A stretch of 64,000 nucleotides of DNA from positions 17,249 through 81,248 of the forward strand of contig CAIXFN010000108.1 of NCBI GenBank assembly GCA_903918755.1. Direction: 5' to 3'. A program made the translations under genes and the position numbers. Under the pieces are notes generated by a model. The model did no database searches and was not told the DNA's origin. It worked only from the letters and a program-made list of their open reading frames with translations. Below, in pieces: positions 53,590 through 59,370 of the stretch (positions within the stretch are counted from its first letter, which is position 1; each line of letters begins with the position of its first letter). This DNA comes from an uncultured Pedosphaera sp. GTDB taxonomy: Bacteria; Verrucomicrobiota; Verrucomicrobiia; Limisphaerales; Pedosphaeraceae.

Positions 53590-54168
53590 TCACTTGGCCA
53601 CGGATTTGAGCAGGTACGGTGACTGCGCCGGAACGCGCCGGAAGGCCTCGCCTGGACAGACTCGCGCAATGGCGCACTCATTGCAATGGAGGCAACGGTC
53701 ATGCCGGATTTGCAGAAAGAACGAACCATTGCCGAAACGCAGACAACCCTCTACACATTTGCCGCAGCCAATGCAGAGGTTCTCGTCGATGGAATATTGG
53801 TAATAGGGATCTTCGACGAACGTGCGCTGGATGGCGGAAGTAGGACACAATTGATTCTCCGCGGCGGTGGTCAGCTCGTTGGGTTCGGGCGCAAAAAATC
53901 CGGTGCACAACTGACAGTAGCCGCATTGCGCATAGGCCTGCACGCATTTGACCGCCGATTGCTCCAGCACGCAATGCGTGGCGCAGTTGCCGCACCGCAG
54001 ACATTTGGCCGGATCAATCTGCCAGACCCAACCGGCCGCGGTGCCCCGCGTGGCAAGGACACCCGTGAGCGCCCCCAGTCCGGTCATCGCCGCGACGCGC
54101 GCGCCATTGCGAAAGAACTGGCGACGGCTGACGGGATTGACCTGACCGGATTTGGGGGGATTGGGCAT
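53590..54168 (-). CDS. Tat-exported NapG-like polyferredoxin
   Basis: 192 residues with a Tat signal (SRRQFFRNGARVAAMTGLGAL). Cysteine groups are CLRCGNCATHCVLE, CVQAYAQCGYCQLCTG, CIGCGKCVEGC and CLHCNECAIARVCP, enough for three or four 4Fe-4S clusters, as in NapG/MauM-type proteins. It should lie in the periplasm and exchange electrons with the NapH/NosR-like membrane protein encoded 2 nt downstream. It follows the NHL-repeat gene by 10 nt. Confidence 0.88.
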   Translation of the reverse strand: MPNPPKSGQVNPVSRRQFFRNGARVAAMTGLGALTGVLATRGTAAGWVWQIDPAKCLRCGNCATHCVLEQSAVKCVQAYAQCGYCQLCTGFFAPEPNELTTAAENQLCPTSAIQRTFVEDPYYQYSIDENLCIGCGKCVEGCLRFGNGSFFLQIRHDRCLHCNECAIARVCPGEAFRRVPAQSPYLLKSVAK

Positions 54169-54178
54169 GGTGTTTTCG

Positions 54179-55213
54179 TCAGGCGCGCGGTTTCATCACC
54201 CGCACCTCGCTCGTGACGAGATCCAGGATGTAAATTCGGCCCTGTCCATCCACCCCCACATCCAGTCCCCCGTGGGCGCAATCGTTCAACCCGTTGCAGG
54301 CCCGCGCATTTTCCGGAAAGGACTCCGCCCCGGCCACCACCGATTCAAATTCGCCGACATGATTGTAAATCTTCACCCGCGGCAACCCCTTCTCCGCGGT
54401 GACAAACCGGCCATCCGGCAACAGGGCGAATCCAATGGGATTGCAACAGCCACAGAAGCCATCAATTGCCGTGGTGATCCGGCCCCAAGCCCCCTCGAAC
54501 TCGCCCGCAAACGTGTACGCCTCGACCTGGTGGCGGCCGATGTTATTGACGCGCAGCAACCCATCGGCATGGATGGCCACTTGCAGAAAAGGACTGGGAA
54601 CAATGAACCCGGGCGCGTTCTGGCTGGCGTTCTTTTCCCCCACCCGACCGAGCAGTTTGCCCGCCAGGTCAAAATGCCAGATCACGCGCTTCCCGGAGTC
54701 CGCCGCGAAGACATCCTGTTTCCCCACGGCCAGTCCGGTGAGCCAACTCTTGCGGTCGGGAGCCGCCCAGACAGCCTGGCGCTGACCTTTGGCGTCAAAA
54801 ACTTCCACATGATCGCGCAAACCGGCGTAGATGGTGCCGTCCGACGCCACCGCCAACGAATCGGCGGGACCAGTCAGCGCCACTTCAGCGGCGGGCTGCC
54901 CTTGCGGATTGAAAACGGAAATATAATGACCGGCGCAAACGTGGACTTGATCCCCCGGCCCAATGGCGATTTGCCGGACCGAAGTGCGCGGAGAACGCCA
55001 GCGGGTAACTTCCTCATACGCAATCAGTTTGGGATCGGTTTTTTGCAGCCGGGAAACATCGTAAGCGAAAGCGTTGGTACTAGTTTGCTCAGCCGAAGTG
55101 GTGGCCGCGGTGGCCGATTCGGAACCCACCTTGGCCAGACCGAGCAAAGCCGCGCTGCGGGAGACAAAATTCACGAATTCCCGCCGATCCAACAATTTGA
55201 ATTCGGGTTTCAT
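54179..55213 (-). CDS. Exported NHL-repeat protein with cysteine motifs
   Basis: 344 residues. The N-terminus LDRREFVNFVSRSAALLGLAKVG is a twin-arginine-like signal. The rest is an NHL-type six-bladed propeller (QIAIGPGDQVHVCAGHYISVFNPQG, LLRVNNIGRHQVEAY, GLDVGVDGQGRIYILDLVTSEVRVM). Unusual cysteines are FCGCCNPIGFALLPDG and ACNGLNDCAHGG, which could bind a metal or form disulfides. It lies 3 nt from the small cysteine-protein gene and 10 nt from the ferredoxin gene. Role unknown; it may be an accessory or partner of the periplasmic electron chain. Confidence 0.8.
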   Translation of the reverse strand: MKPEFKLLDRREFVNFVSRSAALLGLAKVGSESATAATTSAEQTSTNAFAYDVSRLQKTDPKLIAYEEVTRWRSPRTSVRQIAIGPGDQVHVCAGHYISVFNPQGQPAAEVALTGPADSLAVASDGTIYAGLRDHVEVFDAKGQRQAVWAAPDRKSWLTGLAVGKQDVFAADSGKRVIWHFDLAGKLLGRVGEKNASQNAPGFIVPSPFLQVAIHADGLLRVNNIGRHQVEAYTFAGEFEGAWGRITTAIDGFCGCCNPIGFALLPDGRFVTAEKGLPRVKIYNHVGEFESVVAGAESFPENARACNGLNDCAHGGLDVGVDGQGRIYILDLVTSEVRVMKPRA

Positions 55214-55216
55214 GGC

Positions 55217-55438
55217 TTAACGTTCCCGGGATTCGCCCCGGACTTGTTTGACCGACAGCGCCCGGGGCAGGCCGCAGTCATCATAGGCATAACACCCGCC
55301 GCAGACGCCTTCGTTCACACACTTGGCGTTGGCCCGGCGCACCAGCAAAGTGCCGCTGACCGCCGCGAGACCTCCGACCGCCACCCGACGAAAAAAGGCC
55401 CTGCGGTCAGCATTTTTTGGTATCGAGTTCGCATTCAC
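55217..55438 (-). CDS. Small Tat-exported cysteine-rich protein
   Basis: 73 residues with a Tat signal (DRRAFFRRVAVGGLAAVSGTLLV). The mature part is about 35 residues and carries CVNEGVCGGCYAYDDCG, four cysteines that could ligate an iron-sulfur cluster or another metal. I do not recognise the family. It is the first gene of the tightly packed redox operon; nothing in its sequence gives a function beyond export and a likely metal or redox site. Confidence 0.7.
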   Translation of the reverse strand: MNANSIPKNADRRAFFRRVAVGGLAAVSGTLLVRRANAKCVNEGVCGGCYAYDDCGLPRALSVKQVRGESRER

Positions 55439-55579
55439 GGCTCAGGTCTTGTCAAAACCATGCCCCGGGAGGACGTGGTTTACTTTTCCGATTTTGCCCA
55501 AAACTCTCCGTCTATTGGGCGGGGGAGCCATCGCGGGCTGTGCATATGCCGGCTTTACCCATGCTGGACGGACGCTTGA

Positions 55580-55675
55580 TTTGAAGTATCGTTTGTGGAG
55601 TCGGACGCGACGAAAATCATCACGATCTATGAGCCAGACCCGAACGAATGGATCGCCAACCGGAAGCGAAGGTAA
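55580..55675 (+). pseudogene. Truncated DUF4258-like toxin remnant
   Basis: One frame here ends FVESDATKIITIYEPDPNEWIANRKRR at 55675. The segment IITIYEPDPNEW is the typical C-terminal tail of DUF4258 proteins, which pair with YgiT-type zinc-finger antitoxins. A stop (55577-55579) lies just before it, and no matching N-terminal part is visible in any frame upstream. Only about 30 codons remain, so the toxin is probably a 5'-deleted fragment. Confidence 0.6.
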
Positions 55676-55682
55676 GGTAGCC

Positions 55683-55913
55683 ATGTTTAATTGCCATGTG
55701 TGCGGCCACAACGCCGCGAAATCGGAACTGGTGAGCGAGGTTTTCAACCTCGCGGGTCGTCGCGTATTGGTGGAGCAAATTCCGGCACTGGTCTGCGCCC
55801 ATTGCGGGGAAGCAATCTTTTCCCGCGAAACCACCGAACAAATCCGCCGGCTGCTTCATGGTGCCGGACACCCGGTCAAAACCGTGCCAATGGACGTTTT
55901 TGCTTTGGCGTAA
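55683..55913 (+). CDS. YgiT/MqsA-type zinc-finger antitoxin
   Basis: 76 residues from the ATG at 55683 (MFNCHVCGHN). Two CxxC pairs bind zinc, in NCHVCGH near the start and VCAHCGEAIFS in the middle, followed by RETTEQIRRLLHGAG. This is the N-terminal zinc-finger form common in DUF4258 or MqsR-type toxin-antitoxin pairs. It begins 7 nt after the truncated DUF4258 frame. The antitoxin appears intact while the toxin is not. Confidence 0.82.
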   Translation: MFNCHVCGHNAAKSELVSEVFNLAGRRVLVEQIPALVCAHCGEAIFSRETTEQIRRLLHGAGHPVKTVPMDVFALA

Positions 55914-56054
55914 AACGGTCCAGTTAACTTGCGGACGCGCAAGTGCGCCTCGAAAAAGGGCTGCTTGGTTCCCTTTTTTGAATTCTGCCCCCTACCTGCC
56001 CTGCGACCTGTCCGCCCTAGCCTTGGCGAAGGTGGAAGCTTTCAGCGAGCCGGA

Positions 56055-56129
56055 AGCCCAGCCTAACGAGGCTGGGTTCTCCGTCATTTCCTGTCCAGCA
56101 CCCTGAAAGCGCGCGATACCCTGAGGCCG
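56055..56129 (+). repeat. Intergenic repeat, copy A (inverted relative to copy B)
   Basis: It starts with a hairpin CCCAGCCT-AACG-AGGCTGGG, then TTCTCCG, a short divergent spacer, CCAGC, CCCTGAAAGC and CGCGATACC. The same order occurs on the opposite strand at 57205-57274, so the pair is an inverted duplication of about 75 nt. Confidence 0.65.
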
Positions 56130-56305
56130 TAATCACGATCGATGGCAAACGCAGGCAACAAAGAACTCGCCCCGCGTACTGCCCTTGTCCTGTCCGGCGC
56201 CCCAAACCCACACCCGCCCTGCTCCTCCAACCACCCCAAACCGACACCGAAAAACGCGAACCTTTAGCCGCCAAGAGGGAACGTGAGCCCGGGAATTTCA
56301 CCCTC

Positions 56306-56328
56306 CTTCGCTAAAAGCTACGGCGGGC
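56306..56328 (+). repeat. Dispersed CTTCGCT...GGCGGGC repeat
   Basis: CTTCGCTAAAAGCTACGG followed by CGGGC. Related copies, with GCAGGGC at the end, occur at 57075-57098 and 59103-59126. Confidence 0.45.
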
Positions 56329-56371
56329 AGGCAGCGGAGCGGAGGAGCGGAGAACAAAGGTCGGGGAGGTT

Positions 56372-56629
56372 TCACACGAAGCAGGCCAAGGTCACAAAGC
56401 GAAGTCGATATGCAATTTGAATCGGCTGGCCGGGCTGCCACGATTCCGAACGAGCCGCGTCCGCTAGCTCTGCCGACTTTTCAGTTTGGCTACGCAGCGC
56501 GTAGCTTTTCGCGGATATTTGGCGCGCTGCATCGGATATTTGACGCAATGCGTCAAATATTGTCTCGCTCAAGAATTCCGGGTAATCGCGATAAAAGCGG
56601 CGAAACCAAATTCCGTTGCTATTTCGGCA
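56372..56629 (-). pseudogene. Decayed coding stretch, possibly DUF1016/YhcG-like
   Basis: An open minus-strand frame reads WFRRFYRDYPEFLSETI, a duplicated DALRQIS/DAARQIS segment, then SYALRSQTEKSAELADA and WQPGQP. RxFYRxYPEF and WQPG resemble the N-terminal region of DUF1016 (PDDEXK, YhcG) proteins. It has no plausible start, and what follows is not protein-like. The family guess is weak. Confidence 0.25.
56536..56560. repeat. 25-nt near-perfect palindrome
   Basis: ATATTTGACGCA (56536-56547) and TGCGTCAAATAT (56549-56560) are exact reverse complements separated by one base. It falls in the duplicated part of the DUF1016-like remnant. Confidence 0.7.
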
Positions 56630-56740
56630 TCACGCTGGATACGGCCCGAGGAAGCGCTCGCCGTTGAAGTGGATCATGTGGTCGGGCTCTTCGGCGATCC
56701 AGACCTCGGATTCCCAGGCGATTTGCGAGGCGAACGGAGG
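56630..56740 (-). pseudogene. 3' end remnant of an unidentified gene
   Basis: A 36-codon minus-strand frame with strongly GC-biased third positions ends at a TGA (56630-56632). It includes [20 protein letters not shown] and ends FLGPYPA. Its upstream side runs into the repeat sequence near 56742. It looks like the tail of a protein-coding gene joined to repeat DNA; I do not recognise the family. Confidence 0.3.
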
Positions 56741-56772
56741 GGGTCGCACACGAAGGTGCGGGGTCACAAAAA

Positions 56773-56788
56773 GGAAACTGGATTAAGT
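56773..56788 (+). repeat. GGAAACTGGATTAAGT repeat, copy 1
   Basis: Exact 16-nt motif. Identical copies lie at 56911-56926 and 57166-57181; diverged ones lie at 9194-9250. Confidence 0.6.
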
Positions 56789-56910
56789 GTCCGGTGGGGC
56801 GTCCGCGGGCGGATTCGGATAATCGGACGGATCAGGCGGATCAGACGAATCGGTTCTTTGGGGATGCGGAATCCCTTGGCGCGGCTGGTCGGCGGTTGCG
56901 CGGTCCCGCG

Positions 56911-56926
56911 GGAAACTGGATTAAGT
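56911..56926 (+). repeat. GGAAACTGGATTAAGT repeat, copy 2
   Basis: Identical to 56773-56788, followed here by TTGTGGAG. Confidence 0.6.
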
Positions 56927-57074
56927 TTGTGGAGCTTGGACTTTGGCTGGTGTGGCGCCGGGACGCGGAAGGGGGCGTGGTCTGGCATCCCTCCAGGATG
57001 CTGACTCCAACTTGGCTAGTTTCCGGGGGTGTCGCTACACTCAACCCCCGGCTACTGGCTGCGAACCCGCCCTT

Positions 57075-57098
57075 CTTCGCTCGGAAGCTATGCAGGGC
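57075..57098 (+). repeat. CTNCGCT...GCAGGGC repeat, copy
   Basis: CTTCGCTCGGAAGCTATG followed by CAGGGC. It matches 59103-59126 at 21 of 24 positions and is related to 56306-56328. Confidence 0.5.
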
Positions 57099-57165
57099 AG
57101 TTCGGGTTTGGGGAGAGCATGAGCGATCCCGGGGCGACTAACACGAAAGCAGAGAGCCGTGAAAA

Positions 57166-57181
57166 GGAAACTGGATTAAGT
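57166..57181 (+). repeat. GGAAACTGGATTAAGT repeat, copy 3
   Basis: Identical to 56773-56788, followed here by TTGTGTAAG. Confidence 0.6.
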
Positions 57182-57204
57182 TTGTGTAAGGGCGACTCAG
57201 CCCT

Positions 57205-57274
57205 GTGGTATCGCGCCGCTTTCAGGGCGCTGGTGGCAAAATGCCGGAGAACCCAGCCTGTTGAGGCTGGGCTA
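57205..57274 (-). repeat. Intergenic repeat, copy B (inverted relative to copy A)
   Basis: The hairpin CCCAGCCT-GTTG-AGGCTGGG lies at 57252-57271. A second hairpin, CACGGCC-CTTCA-GGCCGTG, follows at 57281-57299. The order of blocks mirrors copy A at 56055-56129 on the other strand. Confidence 0.65.
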
Positions 57275-57387
57275 TCCAATCACGGCCCTTCAGGCCGTGC
57301 GGAAACCGAGGGCGGAGGCGGGAGCAATGGAGCGAGCCGCCCGGGCCACCGGCCAGACGGGTGGTTCCCGGTAGCCGGTGGCAGTTT

Positions 57388-57425
57388 GGTGGCTAGTTCT
57401 GCCTTAAGATGTCAAAGAGCGGGAC
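57388..57425 (+). repeat. Dispersed repeat with ATGTCAAAGAGC core, copy 2
   Basis: TGGTGGC, a spacer, then AAGATGTCAAAGAGCGGG. The core is 57409-57420. It corresponds to the copy at 9051-9088 on the other strand. Confidence 0.5.
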
Positions 57426-57591
57426 TGCGGAGCCTCAAGTGTGGTCCGCAGGGTAAAGTGGCATGGGGGCTTGGTGGACGACATGGACAGAGTCGACGGC
57501 ATGGACGCGATGCCGCGATGAGCGCGGGCATCTCAAGTGATGGGATCTGAATCCATGAGGGCGCCGTCTTGGCAAAAAGAAATCTCCTGAT

Positions 57592-58923
57592 TCATGGTCC
57601 GGAGGTTGGCGCTGGGGTTTCGGGGATGGCGGTTGGTGGATCCAGGCGAATCAGATTGTCGAGATCGCAGCGGCGGATCATGAAGGTGGGGGGTAGCGGC
57701 TGGTTCGGATCGCAGTTGTACACAGAAGGCAAGCGGTCGGTGTCGGGATAGGGGGCATGGAAGGAGGCTCCCGCTTCCCGGAATATTTCTTCCTTGGCAG
57801 CGGGGGCGGCCGGCTTCGCTGCAAAGATTTGCGGACCAGGGGTTTCGGGCGGATTGGCTGGAATGGTGGCCCGCGCTTCGCTGGAAGCTTCCGTCTTCGC
57901 CGAGGCTTCGCCGGACAGGTCGCGGGGCAGGCACGGGTCGACCTTCGCAGGAGAGCTATCGCAGTTGCGATTCCGTGCCTGGTTGGTGGTTTTGGCGACT
58001 TTGCGCTTGATGGTGGGGGGTGGGAGTTTGGGGGTGGGGAGACCGGCTTCGCGGCGGCGGGCCAGGGCCATCCATTTGGCCCAGCGGACGGCGTCCACCC
58101 GGCGGCAGCGAATGGCTTCGGCTTCCCGCTTCTCCAGTTCGCTGGCGAATTGGTGGTCGGGAGGAACGAGCGGTGGGATCAGGTCCAGACCGAGAACGTG
58201 GTCCGGGACGGGTTCGGCTTCGAGCACGTCCTGCCAGAAACTCATCGGGATGTCGTCGGGGCCGAGGGGGTCGTTGATGTCGTCGTTGTCCGGGTGGTCG
58301 GCGGGAAGCGGGTCAAGGCCGAAATTGCGGCGGATTTCGGCGCGCTTTTCCAGCGGGGTGAGTTGTTTGCCATAGGCTTTTTCCCGGTGGGCGGGGTCTT
58401 CCATCCATTGGTAGAAGCGGGCCTGGATGACTTCATCGAAATCCCCGGTGGCGGCGGCGGCCTTTTGGCGTTCCAGGGCGATCCGCTGGCGGGTGTGTTC
58501 GGCGCGACGCAGGCGGGCGACGGAACGGCAGAGTTGGAAGATGAGTTTGGCTTTGGTGGCCGGGTCGGCAGTGGCTTGGGCTTTTTTGGCAGCCAGGGCG
58601 AGTCGGGCGGCGAGCAGAAGAGCGAGGTCATGGGTGAGATCGGGCGGAACAGCGTTGGCGTTTTCGACGATTTGCTGGGCGCCGTCGAGTAGTTGGCGGT
58701 GAGCCAACCAGTGGGTGTAACCGCCGGCGTACCATTCGGAGAGGTTTTGTTTGGTGATGGGGCGGCCGGCGAAGTCGGTGGCGAGCCGGGAGCGGACTTC
58801 CGGGAGGGCGTTGAGCCAGGTGAGGACGGTGGATTGCGGTACGCCGTCGAGCAGGCGCTCGTTGAGGGCCTGCCGGATTTCCCGGGGCAGGCGGGCGATT
58901 TTTCCGCGGGGACGTGCGTCCAT
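57592..58923 (-). CDS. Phage-like DUF3486-type protein
   Basis: 443 residues. The N-terminal 75 residues (RGKIARLPREIRQALNERLL, then ITKQNLSEWYAGGYTHWL) match the DUF3486 phage-protein pattern, a helix-turn-helix-like module found near Mu-type head genes. The middle is helical (ARLALAAKKAQATADPATKAKL), and the C-terminal 200 residues are Pro/Ala-rich and of low complexity. No phage structural, terminase or integrase gene is nearby. A palindromic element sits 28 nt upstream of the start. Stand-alone genes of this type appear repeatedly in Verrucomicrobia; function unknown. The N-terminal assignment is fairly sure. Confidence 0.75.
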   Translation of the reverse strand: MDARPRGKIARLPREIRQALNERLLDGVPQSTVLTWLNALPEVRSRLATDFAGRPITKQNLSEWYAGGYTHWLAHRQLLDGAQQIVENANAVPPDLTHDLALLLAARLALAAKKAQATADPATKAKLIFQLCRSVARLRRAEHTRQRIALERQKAAAATGDFDEVIQARFYQWMEDPAHREKAYGKQLTPLEKRAEIRRNFGLDPLPADHPDNDDINDPLGPDDIPMSFWQDVLEAEPVPDHVLGLDLIPPLVPPDHQFASELEKREAEAIRCRRVDAVRWAKWMALARRREAGLPTPKLPPPTIKRKVAKTTNQARNRNCDSSPAKVDPCLPRDLSGEASAKTEASSEARATIPANPPETPGPQIFAAKPAAPAAKEEIFREAGASFHAPYPDTDRLPSVYNCDPNQPLPPTFMIRRCDLDNLIRLDPPTAIPETPAPTSGP

Positions 58924-58950
58924 GGGGATGGGTATAGCACGGGTTCTGCG

Positions 58951-58982
58951 GAAACGTATTCCTACGGTAGGAATTTAGGGCG
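58951..58982 (-). promoter_or_regulatory. Palindromic element upstream of the DUF3486-type gene
   Basis: On the minus strand CCTAAATTCCTACCGTAGGA runs into ATACGTTTC. Its centre ATTCCTA-CCG-TAGGAAT is a perfect 7-bp dyad (58958-58974). It lies 28-59 nt before the start codon at 58923, where an operator or promoter is expected. A near copy without an intact gene lies at 8851-8880. Confidence 0.55.
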
Positions 58983-59018
58983 GGATTTTTGGGGGAAGAG
59001 GGGGAATTCTGAGGTTTT

Positions 59019-59043
59019 GACAGGATTGACAGGATTTAACAGG
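59019..59043 (+). repeat. GACAGGATT direct repeat
   Basis: GACAGGATT occurs twice in tandem (59019-59027, 59028-59036), followed by TAACAGG. Short GACAGGAT-type tandem repeats are frequent in intergenic DNA of many environmental bacteria. Confidence 0.6.
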
Positions 59044-59102
59044 AGGCGGCAGAGCTGACGGAGGGGGAGACTGCGAAAGAGGCTGTTTAGCCGCGACCCG
59101 TG

Positions 59103-59126
59103 CTACGCTCAGAAGCTTTGCAGGGC
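59103..59126 (+). repeat. CTNCGCT...GCAGGGC repeat, copy
   Basis: CTACGCTCAGAAGCTTTG followed by CAGGGC, closely matching 57075-57098. Confidence 0.5.
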
Positions 59127-59180
59127 GGGAAAGGCTCAGAAAACGCAAAGAAAAAAGGAGGGGAACTTGAAAAAGGGACA

Positions 59181-59214
59181 TTTTGAACAGAAGGCCGCGA
59201 AGGTCGCGAAGAAC
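59181..59214 (+). repeat. AACAGAAGG-CGCGAAG repeat, copy 1
   Basis: TTTTGAACAGAAGGCCGCGA then AGGTCGCGAAGAAC. A second copy lies at 63721-63754. Each holds a 9-nt internal direct repeat (NNCGCGAAN). It falls in the open frame upstream of the GH115 start, showing that this part of the frame is not coding. Confidence 0.6.
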
Positions 59215-59370
59215 AGGTGGCAAAACCGGGCTGATTTCCGAAGCTGGCAAATGAAGCGTGGGACTCCGAGCCATGGCGAGACGGACGGAGGCGTTGCTGT
59301 TAGATTGGGCTTGCACCTCGCCAAAATTGATACAATTTGCCTTTCCACCAGCATCGTGCTAACCCCAAGC

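Larger units (their letters stand above)
55914..57591. other. Repeat-rich intergenic region with gene remnants
   Basis: About 1.7 kb with no complete gene. It contains the inverted pair at 56055-56129/57205-57274, three copies of GGAAACTGGATTAAGT, the ATGTCAAAGAGC element, two related GCAGGGC-type repeats, a 25-nt palindrome at 56536-56560, and two decayed coding stretches at 56372-56629 and 56630-56740. Longer open frames here lack protein-like sequence. Confidence 0.7.

Noticed and set aside
56486..57004. A 172-codon plus-strand frame in the repeat region
   Set aside because: It crosses two copies of the 16-nt repeat and reads as low-complexity Arg/Gly/Ile sequence; not coding.
55914..57591. 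A CRISPR array suggested by the repeated 16-mers
   Set aside because: The three copies are unevenly spaced (138 and 255 nt start to start), the repeats are too short, and no cas genes are present.
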